From NCBI RefSeq assembly GCF_038396675.1, contig NC_088928.1:56435001-56499000 (forward strand): a DNA stretch of 64,000 bases. The letters are read 5' to 3'. A program made the translations under genes and the position numbers. Below, one piece after another: positions 10,330-61,379 of the stretch; positions within the stretch are counted from its first letter, which is position 1; each line of letters starts with the position of its first letter. Below the pieces are notes generated by a model. The model saw nothing but the letters and a program-made list of their open reading frames with translations, was not told the DNA's origin and ran no database searches. The DNA comes from Hydra vulgaris. Lineage: Eukaryota > Cnidaria > Hydrozoa > Anthoathecata > Hydridae.

Positions 10330-13300
10330 TTAAATAAATTTAGAGTAACAAGAAATTCAAAGTAAAAATGAAAGTATAATGTAAGTCATTAAAACGTCTC
10401 TAAGAGCCATATTGATATTTTGAAAAAACATAATCTTACTAGGTAATTAACAAAAGTTCAATATCAAAGATAATAGAAAGCTGAAAATATCTATATAATA
10501 CCTCAAAGAAGAAACATCTTGCAGTAATAGTGGTACTAATTACGTCACTAATACTTTAAAAACCCACGTTTAATTTTTTCATCACGTAAAACACTCATTC
10601 AAAATGCTAAAATATAAAATTGTCATTCTTGCATTTTAAATGTTTTTCTTTTCCTCCAAAATTTGGCAACAGAAGGTTGTTCTAAGCATCTAAATGCAAT
10701 AAGGAACGGTAATGATAAAGAATTGGTCAAAATGGAAGAATCAACTAAAACAAAAAAAAACAAAAAAAAAAGCGATGTTTACATAAAAAAAAGCATTGAT
10801 CAATCAATGAAGGACTGATAAACGATGAATTATGTCTAAAGACTTTGAAACAAACTTGATTAATGATTTTGGATGGATTGAAAAAATTTCAGTAAACCAC
10901 TTAATTTATCAAAGCTTGCTCTAAACAGGAAAAAAAATTAAACAAAAACCCTTTACTTCCTAAATCCTCTAAAGTAAAAAAGAAATTATTGTACTTAAGT
11001 TTCTACCAGCAAGTTGTTAACAGCAACTAAAGTACATAAATAGCAACAGAACAAAATTTATGTAGGAACTTATTTAGAGTATTGATACCTGTTTTCTTTA
11101 GTAATAAAATTTAATACAAAAATTGTATTAATAGAGCTACACCTAAGTATAAACTTTTGGAACTTTGCTGACGCTTTCAGTAACTTGAAACTAGTGGTAA
11201 TTCAGGAATTTTTAATGCATCAGATATGACACTTTCAGACATTAGACAAACACCGAATTTAAGTATGTTTATGTTTATGTTAAAAGAGGATATTTTTGGA
11301 AAAATCGGAGTGATTAGAGCCTGGCAACAAAAATGCCCCAAAAGATTAACTCATCCTGCCACCAACATAAGGGCAAAAAAACTTTTATAATCTTTTAACT
11401 TTCAAAAGTTATGAATTCACCTCATTTTGAAGTAATTGAGGTGAAAACTTCACGCGATCATAACTTTTTAACATTAAAAGATTATTAGCTGAAAAGCCAG
11501 TAAATATAGTCGTAAATAAAATAAATATAAGTATAAACAGGTAAAAAAATATTTTAATAACGAATTGCCCTCAGTTTGGGGTGGGGAAAGCGAACTTTTT
11601 TGGGAAATTTTCTTTCTAGGCTCCTATCACTTTTATTTAAAAAAAATGTTCTCGTTTGACATAAGCATAGACATAGTTAAATTTTGAGTTTGCACGGTGC
11701 CTGGAAGTCTCATACCTGTAACAACCAAAAATACTGCCTATGCAACTGTTTTAACCTCAATATAAGAACTTACTTCAAAAACCACGAGCTTTATAATAAC
11801 TAAAAATCCACATAAAAGAAAATATTTTTAAGTACCATCAAATTTTCATAGAACATTTGTATAAAAAAAAGTTGACAATTAAATTGTAAGTTTACACAAA
11901 CTAGTTATTACTAGTTTCAGAGATTTACCAGAAAAGTGAAAAATACGCCAAATAATATTTTTTTAAGAATTGACTCCTTGAACATTTCTCACACTAAAAT
12001 TACAGGAAATTCTTTAAACTTGGAAGAAAACAAATATATAAATCTAAAAAGACACCATACAATACTGACCTGTATAAGGTTTTTATTTGAATAAAGCAGT
12101 GATAGTACCACATAAGGCTTTGTCAGACAATATCCCAAGAAATAGTTTATACATTTAAAAGAAAAAGCCTTTTAACATTATTTAAAACTTTCAAATTATC
12201 AAACATTTATTTGGAGGATAAAAAATAATATATTCAATTTTATCAATATTTAGATAAAAATGGTTACTATTCAGCCATAAACTCTAACATCAGAGAAAGT
12301 ATATGAATAACCTTTTTTATAAAGTGATTTATTAATGCATATAAGTTTAGTTCCTTCAGCAAAATGATAAATAATAGAATTTATTATGACAATAATAGAA
12401 TTTATTATGACAAATCATAAATACAATAAATTAATACATTATCATGACAAGCCATAAATACATATTAAAATAGCAAAGACCCAAGAACATAACACTGACT
12501 AAATTAGAAACTCCCACCATATAAAATTATTTAATATTCTTAAGTACAAAATGGCACAGAGCTATCAAAGCATACACACACAAAAAATTTAAGCAAAATT
12601 AAATTCTTTTATTCTCCGAAATCCATCGCTGTCGATGGCAGTAGACAGTAGCCTGTCGTCATGTTATTCCACATGTGGCTGTGTGTGACACTGTAGAATG
12701 AGAACTTTCCACATTGTATTTGTTTTTTTATTTAAATCTAATTCTCCTTTGCAAATGAAAAAAATTCTTCAAATTTTTTATTGCTTGTTTGAAGCCAATT
12801 TGTAAATTACTAGGCAAAAAAAATATTAAAGTCTTTCAAACACTGAACAACCAGAATCAAACAAGTAAATGATTTTAAAAGTTTTGTTTCAAAATAATCC
12901 AAGTTATCTAATATTTTGTTCAAATTGTTTCCATCCCAGCCTCTACCTTGATAGCCTCGTTGAATGACATTTATTGTCTTTAGACAACCATCAAACCTAG
13001 GCTAGATAATTAACATAACTTTTCAAGCAGTGAAATAAAGCCAGTTAACAAATGAAGTTCAAGTGAAGGAACCTGTTGCTTAACTTACTATCTGGATCTA
13101 GAACAAAATACAAAATTTAAGAATTGATGCAGCTCATGAAATCTTTTATAGATAATTTCACTGATTTGTTTTCTAAATATTTACCGTACCAATAGTTAAT
13201 ACTACCTAGTAGTCATTTTGTCCCTGAATTTAATGTGGATATTTCTTCGCACCATAACAAGCTTTTTTTCCAGAATGTTTAGCCAAGTAGTACATTTCCA

Positions 13301-13490
13301 CATTTTAAGTCAAAAGCAACATAAAAATGAATACATTTCAAAAAACGTTTTTATAATTTGCCTCAAATTATTTTTATTATTTTTTTTTTGTTCTTTATTA
13401 CATTTTATAACAATATGTTATTATTTTATAAAACTTACAAGCTAAAATAAAATAATATAAACAATTACAAGTGAAGATATTTAATATATA
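10330..13490. other. Non-coding AT-rich stretch, mostly unassigned
   Basis: No convincing gene or transposase was found on either strand. It contains an imperfect inverted repeat at about 11386-11487 around ttcacctcattttgaagt and a short direct duplication of caataatagaatttattatga at about 12390-12430. An open frame at 13218-13445 is low-complexity and probably chance. Confidence 0.5.
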
Positions 13491-14469
13491 TATATTAAAA
13501 AAGAACGCGGAAACTCGTAGATTACCGTATGGTCTTGTCGTTGAGTACCGCTGTAAAAAGGCGTTGCTTTTTTACATATTAAATATTTCACGTAGTAAAT
13601 AAAAAAGTGTTTTGCGATAATAAAAGAATAAGAAGATTTAAATAAAAAAAAATTTACCAAAAAATAAAAAGTTCACAAAAAATTTCTTCAAGATAATTTG
13701 ACAGATAATATAACAGCAATATAGACTTGCAGATCGTAAATAATTGAATAACAATCATTTCAAGAAAATCATATCAAGAAAAATACTAAAAAAAAAAAAT
13801 TTCTTATAGATATTATAGACAGACTATATTATAGCAATACAGGCTTGCTTATCGTAAATAATTAAAATACAAATCATACAATTAAAATTATACGTTACAA
13901 ATCATATAAGCCGATATAAATAACAGATAAAAAGTATTTCAAAAGGTTTTAAAAGTACATATATATATTGTTAATTTCAAAAACTACTTCTTTCAAATTT
14001 TTTTTTAAAGACATGTAATTTCATTCACAAGAAAAATCAAACTTATTTAAGACAATTTTTTGTCAAAGATAAAGTCCACGAAATGATATACAAAATTTAC
14101 AATGATTATTTTTCGAAAATGGTTGCTTCAAAAAATCATCATTTTGTAGATCGCATATATTTTTTGTTTTTTTTTATAGATAAACTATGAAAAGGTGACG
14201 GAGAAAATTTCGTTTTACATTTGTACATAGTAATATAGTAATAGTAATATATTTAAATAAGCCCTCTTAGAAAAAATGACAAATAATTAAAAAGCAAACA
14301 AATAAATAATACAAAAATTTATGGTTTGTGAAATATAAACTTTAGGTAAAAAAAATCAATTGTTATTTCATAGCAAGTAAGTTGATATCAAAATTGAGAA
14401 AAAGGGAAAAAAGATTGTTTCCATTTAATTAAAGTTTACATCTATGACAAATAGTATCTAAACCAATAT

Positions 14470-15159
14470 TTGTAGCTGCTAAAGCACGAATTAATTAATA
14501 AACGTTCAGCTCATCTTCAGTAAAAGATGTACTGTTTGTAGCTGTAGAAAAAAAATGATTGTCAATTCTATTCTTAAATGCGTTAACTGACGGAACCTTT
14601 TTGCATGGTGACGACAAATTATTCCAATCATTGACAATACGATTTGTAAAAAAATTTTGATGAGCATTACAATATGTGAGTTCACGCATTAGAACGTTGG
14701 ATGATGATCTGCGAATTGGTGGATTATGTCAATTGATACTCTCAAAACCGTTTTCTTGCTTAAACTGTTGGATTAAGTCGTCACGTCTCCTGCGAGTTTT
14801 CAAAGTAGAAAAATCGAGCCGTCGACACCTTTCAGCATAAGGTAATCCTATTAAATCATGAGGTACTTTTGTTGCTTTGTGCTGAATTTTTTCAATTTCT
14901 TTGATGTCACCTTTTAAGTAAGGACACCAGACCGGAATAGCGAATTCCAGGTGCGGCCTAACATACGTAGTGTATAATTTACTCCAAAGCTTCATATCTC
15001 TTGATCTAAATGTTTTTTTAATAGGCCAAGTATCATATTCGCTTTAAGTGTTGCAACCTGTATGTGTTGATTGCATTTTAGATCATTAGATATAAAGATA
15101 CCCAGGTCTCTCTCAATATCCGTTGCCTCAAGTGTAAGTGATGTATTTCCATTATTCAT

Positions 15160-15230
<71 letters not shown>

Positions 15231-15290
15231 CAGCTCCATTATTCATTAGTAGTAGTAGTAGTAGTAGTAGTACTACAGCTCGCAACTTTC
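14470..15290 (-). mobile_element. CR1-type LINE 3' fragment (RT thumb), interrupted
   Basis: The minus strand reads ERDLGIFISNDLKCNQHI, LYTTYVRPHLEFAIPVWCPY, IEKIQHKATKVPHDL, RRRRDDLIQQFK and NRIVNDWNNLSSPC. This is the usual C-terminal series of CR1-like reverse transcriptases. A (TAG)n tract breaks it upstream near 15158-15271. Confidence 0.85.
15158..15271. repeat. (TAG)n microsatellite in two blocks
   Basis: Blocks at about 15158-15228 and 15247-15271 are separated by 'cagctccattattcat', which itself repeats the sequence left of the first block. Confidence 0.95.
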
Positions 15291-15309
15291 ACTAAGGAAA
15301 GCTGCGAGC

Positions 15310-15770
15310 TGTAGTAACATTAGAGCTTATTGAGGCTCGCTTTAAAACTGTTGACAGTGGGAGAACCGATTACCTTATCTGGTAACATGTTTCATGCATT
15401 GGCAATACGATTGTTAAAAAAGTGGAAACGAGCTAAATTATTGCTGTACTTTTCACGGTGAAGTCGTTCTCTGTGTTTTGCTTTAGGTGGAATTGTGATG
15501 AGGGGAAAGTGCCAGTTGACTATGTCGATGTTATTAATAATTTTATATTTTTGGATGAGGTCACCTCGTTTACGACGTTCAACAAGAGAAGATAGGCTAA
15601 GTTGTAAACATCTGGACTTGTGGTCTAACTTTTTCAGTTTGTCTGGTATTTTTGTGGCTCTGCGCTGTATTAATTCAATAGTTTGTTCATCCTTCACCAA
15701 ATGAGGGTTCCAAGCTGGAAGTGCAAACTCAAGTAAAGGACGGATGTAGGTGAATAGAGTTGTTTCCACA
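15310..15770 (-). mobile_element. Second CR1-type LINE 3' fragment
   Basis: The minus strand reads TYIRPLLEFALPAWNPHLVK, IELIQRRATKIPDKLKK, ERRKRGDLIQKYKI and RFHFFNNRIANAWNMLP. It is a different family from the adjacent 14470-15290 fragment, in the same orientation and abutting it. Confidence 0.85.
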
Positions 15771-15849
15771 AAGAGGCATCACCAGTTTATAAATAAGAAA
15801 TATTTCTCTGCAATATAATCCTGCAGCTCAACAGAGTAAAAAAAATCTA

Positions 15850-16246
15850 TTACTGTTGACTCTCGATACTTTAACTACTCGATATCTCGAACTTTATTTC
15901 CGGTCCCTTGCACACTTGCTTGAGCCCAAGTTCTCTCGATATCTAGAATTTTTTTCCCAGCCCCCAGAGAGCGAGATATCGATTATTATTAATTTAAAAA
16001 ATATCATTATTTTGTATATTATTAATTTATAAAAATTATATATGTATCATTAACAGCTGTAATATGTAATAATGTATCTTGTATTTGTAACGGAATATTT
16101 TAAGTTTCTTACTTCGTTAACTTTTTTTCTTCTTGTAAATATCTTATAAACTTTAAGACGATCATTTCTTAGCGGTACTCGACGACAAGACCGTATGGAC
16201 TTCTACGAGTTCCCGCGTTCTTTTATTATTTAATAACGATCATTAC

Positions 16247-16330
<84 letters not shown>

Positions 16331-16420
16331 TATTATATATTTGTATTTTATATATTGTAACGAAAAGCTTATTTAAAATGCAATAAAAAAAATAAAATAT
16401 CGAGAGTAGCTATCGTTTGT
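15850..16420. mobile_element. Possible pogo/Tigger-like MITE
   Basis: It starts with 'actctcgatactttaactactcgatatctcgaac', which resembles pogo/Tigger termini, and 'atatcgagagt' at about 16400 could be the other end. It overlaps the right TIR of the 13497-16224 element, so the nesting order is unclear. Confidence 0.4.
16248..16326. repeat. (TA)n microsatellite
   Basis: About 78 bases of uninterrupted TA. Confidence 0.97.
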
Positions 16421-17156
16421 ATGGACTTTAAATCTTCCAGAAAATTTATGGAAAGTTAAGTAAATTTCAAAGTAACTATTTCAATATTTTTTTGCTAGAT
16501 TCTTTTTTCCTTACTTTTTAATTATATGTTTTTGTTGGTGCTATTATATTTCCTAATTATTATTTGTTTTATCGTTAGTATTGATACATTTTAATTTGTA
16601 TTAATCTCTAAGTTCAAACTTTTGAACTGTGGGCGAAAATTAGATTGCAGTAATTTTGGATTTAACTTTGGAAAACTTGCCGACATTAAAAGGTTTCAAT
16701 TAAATTATACTGAAGCTACGCCTGTAGCTTCAGTATAGATTAATGGGATTTTTTTTAATAAAAAACTCTCCTTAAATACAATAAATAATTCAAATTTTTT
16801 ACGGATAAGATACAATAGCAGATGTTGTTTGAAAATCAAACAGAAAATTTCATGAAAAAATAAACATCGTTAAAAAAACTAATAAAGTTAAGAATTTGGT
16901 TAGGGTATCGTCGTTTCTAATAAAAGTTTAAAAAATAATTGTTACAAAACCATTATTAAAAATAACAAATAATTTAGTTTTTCTAATATAACTAAATCGC
17001 TTCTTTTTTATATACTTCTGACAAGTAAACGTTTGTACTCCTATTTCTAACAACTCAGAAGAAATTTTTGCTGAAGTTGCGATTTGAGTATTAATATAGA
17101 ATTAAAAAAACAATAATTACAAAACCTTTTTTTTTTAACTTTCAAACATTTTTTTA

Positions 17157-18224
17157 TTAGGAATTTATATTTCTTCCAAAAAACATGGATTTAAAGGTTG
17201 TTTTAAATCTTTTATTTCCAAAAGCATAACAAAAAGGGTTGACTAGCGAGTTAATATAACAAAACAAATATCCAAAATCCCATAATGGAGCTGTCACACA
17301 GGTGCTACAAAATGGTGAAATAACGGCAAACACATTATAAGGAAACCAGGTGATTGCGTATGCAGAGATAATTAGAATTAATAACTTTTTTGCTCTGTCG
17401 TAGTTTTTATACTTTATTTTTGATACGGTCTGACAAGTCTTACTTAACTCTTTATTATTTACAATTGAATCAACCTCAAGACAAGTATTTGTTTGAGTAA
17501 CAGAGACGCAACTAACCGAGGGAACAACTAAATCACTAAAATATTGCGGTGCTTTAACTCTATTTACAATACGTTTACGTTTTTGCAGAAAAGTATATAT
17601 TCTAATATACATAAAAACCATCATTAACAATGGAATATAATAGGCAGAACATGCTGTAAAAATTGTCAAGAAGACACTATCAGTAAGAAATTGAATATAG
17701 CACTTATCCTCAGGAACATCTTGTTTACCAGCAATATAAGGGTAAGATATTATCCACGGAACCCAAAGTACAAATGATAAAAACCATACAAAAAATATAA
17801 CATACTTTAGACGTAAATTACTGCGCACAGATCTGTAAGCCAAAGGAACTCTAATCACCAGATATCTATCAACTGATATAACAAGTAAGTGGACTACACT
17901 TGCTTGACTGCACCAATAATCAGTTGATAGCCAAAAGTTACATGCTATTTTACCCAACGGCCAATTCCCGTAGACCAAATAAACTGTATAAAAATTTATA
18001 GAAACTGCACCTATCCAAGTGTCGGCTACTGCTAATGACAATATCAACCAATTTGAAGCAGTTCGAAGACTCTGATTTTTGACATAAGCAATAAAAACAC
18101 AAATGTTTGCAATTGTCGCAATAAAACTAATAAGTGTTAGTCCAAACACTAAAAAACCTAACTCCGTGCTAGTAAACCGAGAATTTAATAATTCCGAATC
18201 GTTACTCACATTGGAAACTGACAT
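17157..18224 (-). CDS. Intact class A GPCR, muscarinic/aminergic-like
   Basis: A single-exon receptor of 355 residues on the plasma membrane. The N terminus has sequons NVS (5-7) and NDS (8-10). Landmarks follow: TM1 about 25-48 with N40, TM2 with LAVAD (D68), C95 at the start of TM3, D102 at the usual amine-binding position, DRY at 119-121, a cysteine in the second extracellular loop (EDKCY), a third cytoplasmic loop rich in K and R, TM6 with ITWFPYN, and TM7 with NPFCY. The run FWLSTDYWCSQASV followed by VISVDRY resembles muscarinic and histamine receptors, but the ligand cannot be named from sequence alone. AATAAA overlaps the stop codon. The gene lies 349 bases 3' of ERCC2 on the same strand, and an inactivated paralogue is at 5893-6969. 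Confidence 0.93.
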   Translation of the reverse strand: MSVSNVSNDSELLNSRFTSTELGFLVFGLTLISFIATIANICVFIAYVKNQSLRTASNWLILSLAVADTWIGAVSINFYTVYLVYGNWPLGKIACNFWLSTDYWCSQASVVHLLVISVDRYLVIRVPLAYRSVRSNLRLKYVIFFVWFLSFVLWVPWIISYPYIAGKQDVPEDKCYIQFLTDSVFLTIFTACSAYYIPLLMMVFMYIRIYTFLQKRKRIVNRVKAPQYFSDLVVPSVSCVSVTQTNTCLEVDSIVNNKELSKTCQTVSKIKYKNYDRAKKLLILIISAYAITWFPYNVFAVISPFCSTCVTAPLWDFGYLFCYINSLVNPFCYAFGNKRFKTTFKSMFFGRNINS

Positions 18225-18573
18225 AACTCAAGACAAGTTTTATAGATATTTTATTTGCAAAACCATGTTACGAATAAAATAAGCTGTCTTAAGTTTTCAT
18301 AATCAAATTTAATTCATTTTAAAGATATGTTTTCTATTATTAAAATTTGAATACAGGTAAATATTTGAAAATGAAAAACTTTCTGTTGAGAACAAATTGC
18401 AAACAGAGCAAACATTTACACTTCAGGTTCAATCAAAAACACCTGTTTAAAGAATGGCACTCAAATTATATAGCAATAGAAAAAAACCTAATTGATCAGG
18501 GAAAATTCTGTTTGAGCCACAGTCTTGAATTAGTTTGTCATCAGAAGCTTTTAAAGCTTTTTTACATTAAAAT

Positions 18574-58251
<39,678 letters not shown>

Positions 58252-58548
58252 CTGCATAAAATTAAAAAAAAAAATCAAACTTTTAAAAACATATTAAATA
58301 TCAAACAAACACATGCAGTAACTAGAAATACATAAAAATATAAACAATTTTGAAGTTCATTTCTTTATTAAACTATTTCTTCTCTTAACTGATTTAAAAA
58401 TAAGCTTAAAACTACTTGATAAACAACAAACTTTTTCTGAAACTTTTAATTAGGAGAAATTGTGTGATTTTATTAATCATATTCAATTTTAATCAGATTA
58501 ATTCAAAATTAAAAGAATTGTAAAATTAATAACTTGTATAATATATGT

Positions 58549-58716
58549 ATTTATGAATGTGTGTATAAGGGTGTGTATTATGAATGTGTGTATAAGGGTG
58601 TGTATTATGAATGTACATATAAGGGTGTGTATTATGAATGTACATATAAGGGTGTGTATTATGAATGTGTGTTTAAGGGTGTGTATTATAAAAGTGTGTA
58701 TAAGGGTGTGTATATA
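58549..58716. repeat. 27-base tandem repeat
   Basis: About six copies of a unit containing tgtgtataagggtgtgtatt followed by atgaatg. The length is a multiple of three, so it gives a YYECVYKGV peptide repeat in one frame (58534-58986). No start context or homology supports coding. Confidence 0.92.
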
Positions 58717-59069
58717 TTTGTATGTTCTTTATATTATTTGAAGATTAAAACAATACAATTTATAAATTATAACTTTTTGTTTTGCATAATAAGTTTTAGT
58801 TTGTTTATAATACACATAAATATATCAAATAATGTACACAATGCTAGCTGTAATTATTTTGTTGTTTTTCTTTTACATGCTTTTTTTTGTTTTTTTTTGC
58901 ATTTTAAATTCAAAATATTAACAAAAAATAAAAATAAAAATGAGAAAAATAGTATTTTCATATTTATAGTCTTTTCGAATTTGTAAATTTATACTTGTAG
59001 TAGATCTTTTCATAAATAAACGTCAAAGTATCAAATCGAGGCTTAGGTTGTACCGTTTGTGAAAGCAAA

Positions 59070-59212
59070 AAATTAATTCATCATTTGTGTAAAAAAAAAA
59101 TTATTTCATCATTTGTGTAAACAAAAAATTATTTCATCATTTGTGTGAACAAAAAATTATTTCATCATTTGTGTAAACAAAAAATTATTTGATCATTTGC
59201 ATAAACAAAAAA
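59070..59212. repeat. 28-base tandem repeat
   Basis: About five copies of caaaaaattatttcatcatt plus tgtgtaaa. Confidence 0.92.
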
Positions 59213-59949
59213 TATTTTGTTTCTTAAGCTTATCTGTTTCTTGCTTTATCTGTCTTAAAATAAGAGCTTAAAAAAATTTTTCACAAAAAATAATTTTTAT
59301 TCAAAGTATTTTAAAATTTTAGAATTAAAAGTAAAATATTTTGAACATGTAGTCAAAAATTAAATTAAACAGAAGACTTCAAAATAAACTTCAGTGAAGT
59401 TTACTTTTATCTATGAACTTTAGGAAATCTGCGTTGTGCAGTTCACTTATTTCAAATATACATATATATTTTAAGATCCAGAGTTAATTGTTTTACAAAA
59501 AGATGATATAAACAACCCATCAAAGTTGATATAAAAAAAAATACAATAGCATAATAGTTATCATTTTAAAAGATGGCTACTTTACCTTGGCGATTTTCTT
59601 AAAGGTGTAGCATTATTGTACATTATGAGACTCTCTAATTAAAGTTTTACAATACTTTTATAATGGAATGAATCTCATAATAGATTTAAAAGTTTGGAAT
59701 ACAATATTGCCTATGGTGACAAAATGATAAAAATAAAAAAATCCTTTACCAGTTTTTATCCAAATTAATTAAAAAATAAACAACAATAGACTAATTTGAA
59801 CATAAAGATTTTATTGATATGTACTCAGTCTGTTGTATAAAATATAAATTTACAAATTTATGCTAAAATACAATGTATATATATTTACATTAAATTATAA
59901 TTATATAGAAAAAGAATCAATTTGTAATTATGATCGTATATAAATAATA

Positions 59950-60950
59950 AACTCAATCTCAATTCGTTTTTTTGTGTCTTGATACATAATTTTTTTATAA
60001 GTTTCTCTGTTTTTTATTATTGGCTCATGAAAATTAGTTAAAATTCCACAAACAATAACTATTTGATTAAGAGAACCAATCATATTTAGTAGAATGACAT
60101 GATCAAATATATGAAAACATATAAGTCTTTAAATCATTCTAACGATATAAATGCATTCACTTGCAATTTGGTGACTTTAAATTACCTTGGTTTTAGTAAA
60201 TTATTTGCAACTTTAAAAAAGGGTGGAATAAGCAGTTTATCTCCTAGTGGACTTTAAAAATCTTGTATGGTAAACCCTATCTGCCATAAATTCTTCTCCG
60301 TATTTGTCTAAATCTTGAGAAGTGATATAAAAGTAAAACTACCACCTTGGGCAGTGCCATCTAAAACCTTTACAGAGTGTGGCTTTTATTATAAGAATTA
60401 ATGCATTATTAATGAATGAGGTACAGCTACTTTTATACCTACACAACCTATGACACTTAACACTGGGAAATTACTGACAGAGGTATTTTTAATTTATACT
60501 TAATAAAGGACATAAGCTTAGGCTGAACAACTTTATCTATAAAACTCAACCAAGTTATAATAATATTACTCGTAAAACCTATACAGGAAAAAAAACATTA
60601 AGTTTGGTTTCCTTTCTTTTCCACCAGCTTTAAAGTTTTTCCTGCTACAAAGAAATAATTTAGCACTTTTTTGTAAAGAACATTTAGTAAATTTAACAGC
60701 TTTTTAACTTCCTCTGGCCTAAAATATGAGTACAAATGATATAATGAACAAGTAACATTAAAACCATCTAAACTGCTTTTTCACTTTATCAAATTGCGCC
60801 AAGGAGAAACTTGATCTTTATATTTAGGAAAATAAAAAAATTCAATACCAGAAACCTTTACTTTTCTGCATTCAATATTATAACTTCCATTGAAGCAGTT
60901 AAAGGTAGCACAATGTTTTTCAGAAGATTTTCTTATACATATTCTTTATT
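59950..60950 (-). pseudogene. THAP-DDE (ISL2EU/PIF-Harbinger-like) transposase relic
   Basis: Minus-strand pieces in order: HCATFNCFNGSYN and GIEFFYFPKYKDQVSPWRNL (about 60830-60925), resembling a THAP zinc domain; SNIIITWLSFIDKVVQP (about 60515-60565), like the helix region before the catalytic core; HSVKVLDGTAQGGSFTFIS (about 60325-60380), IGFTIQDF (about 60265-60290) and KLLIPPFFKVANNLLK (about 60195-60245), like the VKVLI...GYITFVS / RGF.I.D / LNIPPFL...LT blocks of DDE_Tnp_4 enzymes. Many stops are present. Confidence 0.6.
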
Positions 60951-61379
60951 AGAAGCCATTTATTTTTTTATCAACAGTTTATTTATCAACAGTACAACTT
61001 AAGCCCCGTTTTGAGTTTTTTGGAAATTAATTTATGAAAACATCTACTTTAAATGTATAGGTAATTTTCATATATTACTCTGTAATATAGCATAAAATTT
61101 TTTTTGGAATTTAACCAAGTTTTGTATTTTTCATATACTTTTATTTATTTATAGGAACTTGCCAACAAAAATTCATCTTTTTTTTTTGCCACAGCCATGT
61201 ATTTATGTATCTGTAAAGTTTTATTATTAAACTTTTCATACAAGTTAAATAAATAATAATAATAATAGTCTGAAATTTTTTTTGGTTTTCAAACCTTATC
61301 ATTTCAAATCTTATAAATGACTATTTGTATGGATTTTGCTTGTCTTGAGAGTACAGCTCTAAAAATAAGTTTTATGGTT

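Larger units (their letters stand above)
4880..10330. repeat. Segmental duplication, copy 1 (decayed): GPCR plus ERCC2 3' exons
   Basis: Homologous to 16660-18960 in the same orientation. Shared sequence starts around 'cttgccgaca' (4893 and 16675), runs through the GPCR and its upstream spacer, and ends past the ERCC2 exon 20 copy. Later insertions in this copy are a stretch at about 5270-5880 with a palindrome and the LINE at 7380-9963. The boundaries are approximate. Confidence 0.85.
13497..16224. mobile_element. TIR-flanked composite element
   Basis: Inverted ends of about 54 bases, sharing aagaacgcgg, actcgtag and gtcttgtcg...gagtaccgct, lie at 13497-13552 and 16171-16224. Inside are two LINE fragments, a (TAG)n tract and pogo-like terminal sequence. 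I saw no transposase that belongs to these ends. A target-site duplication could not be defined in the TA-rich flanks. Confidence 0.6.
58260..59950. other. ERCC2 intron sequence with two minisatellites
   Basis: No gene or transposase was recognised. The repeats at 58549-58716 and 59070-59212 are the only structures. Confidence 0.55.

Noticed and set aside
58534..58986. 150-residue frame with YYECVYKGV repeats as a secreted repeat protein
   Set aside because: The repeat is a 27-base minisatellite inside an intron, no signal peptide or conserved continuation is seen, and it is antisense to ERCC2.
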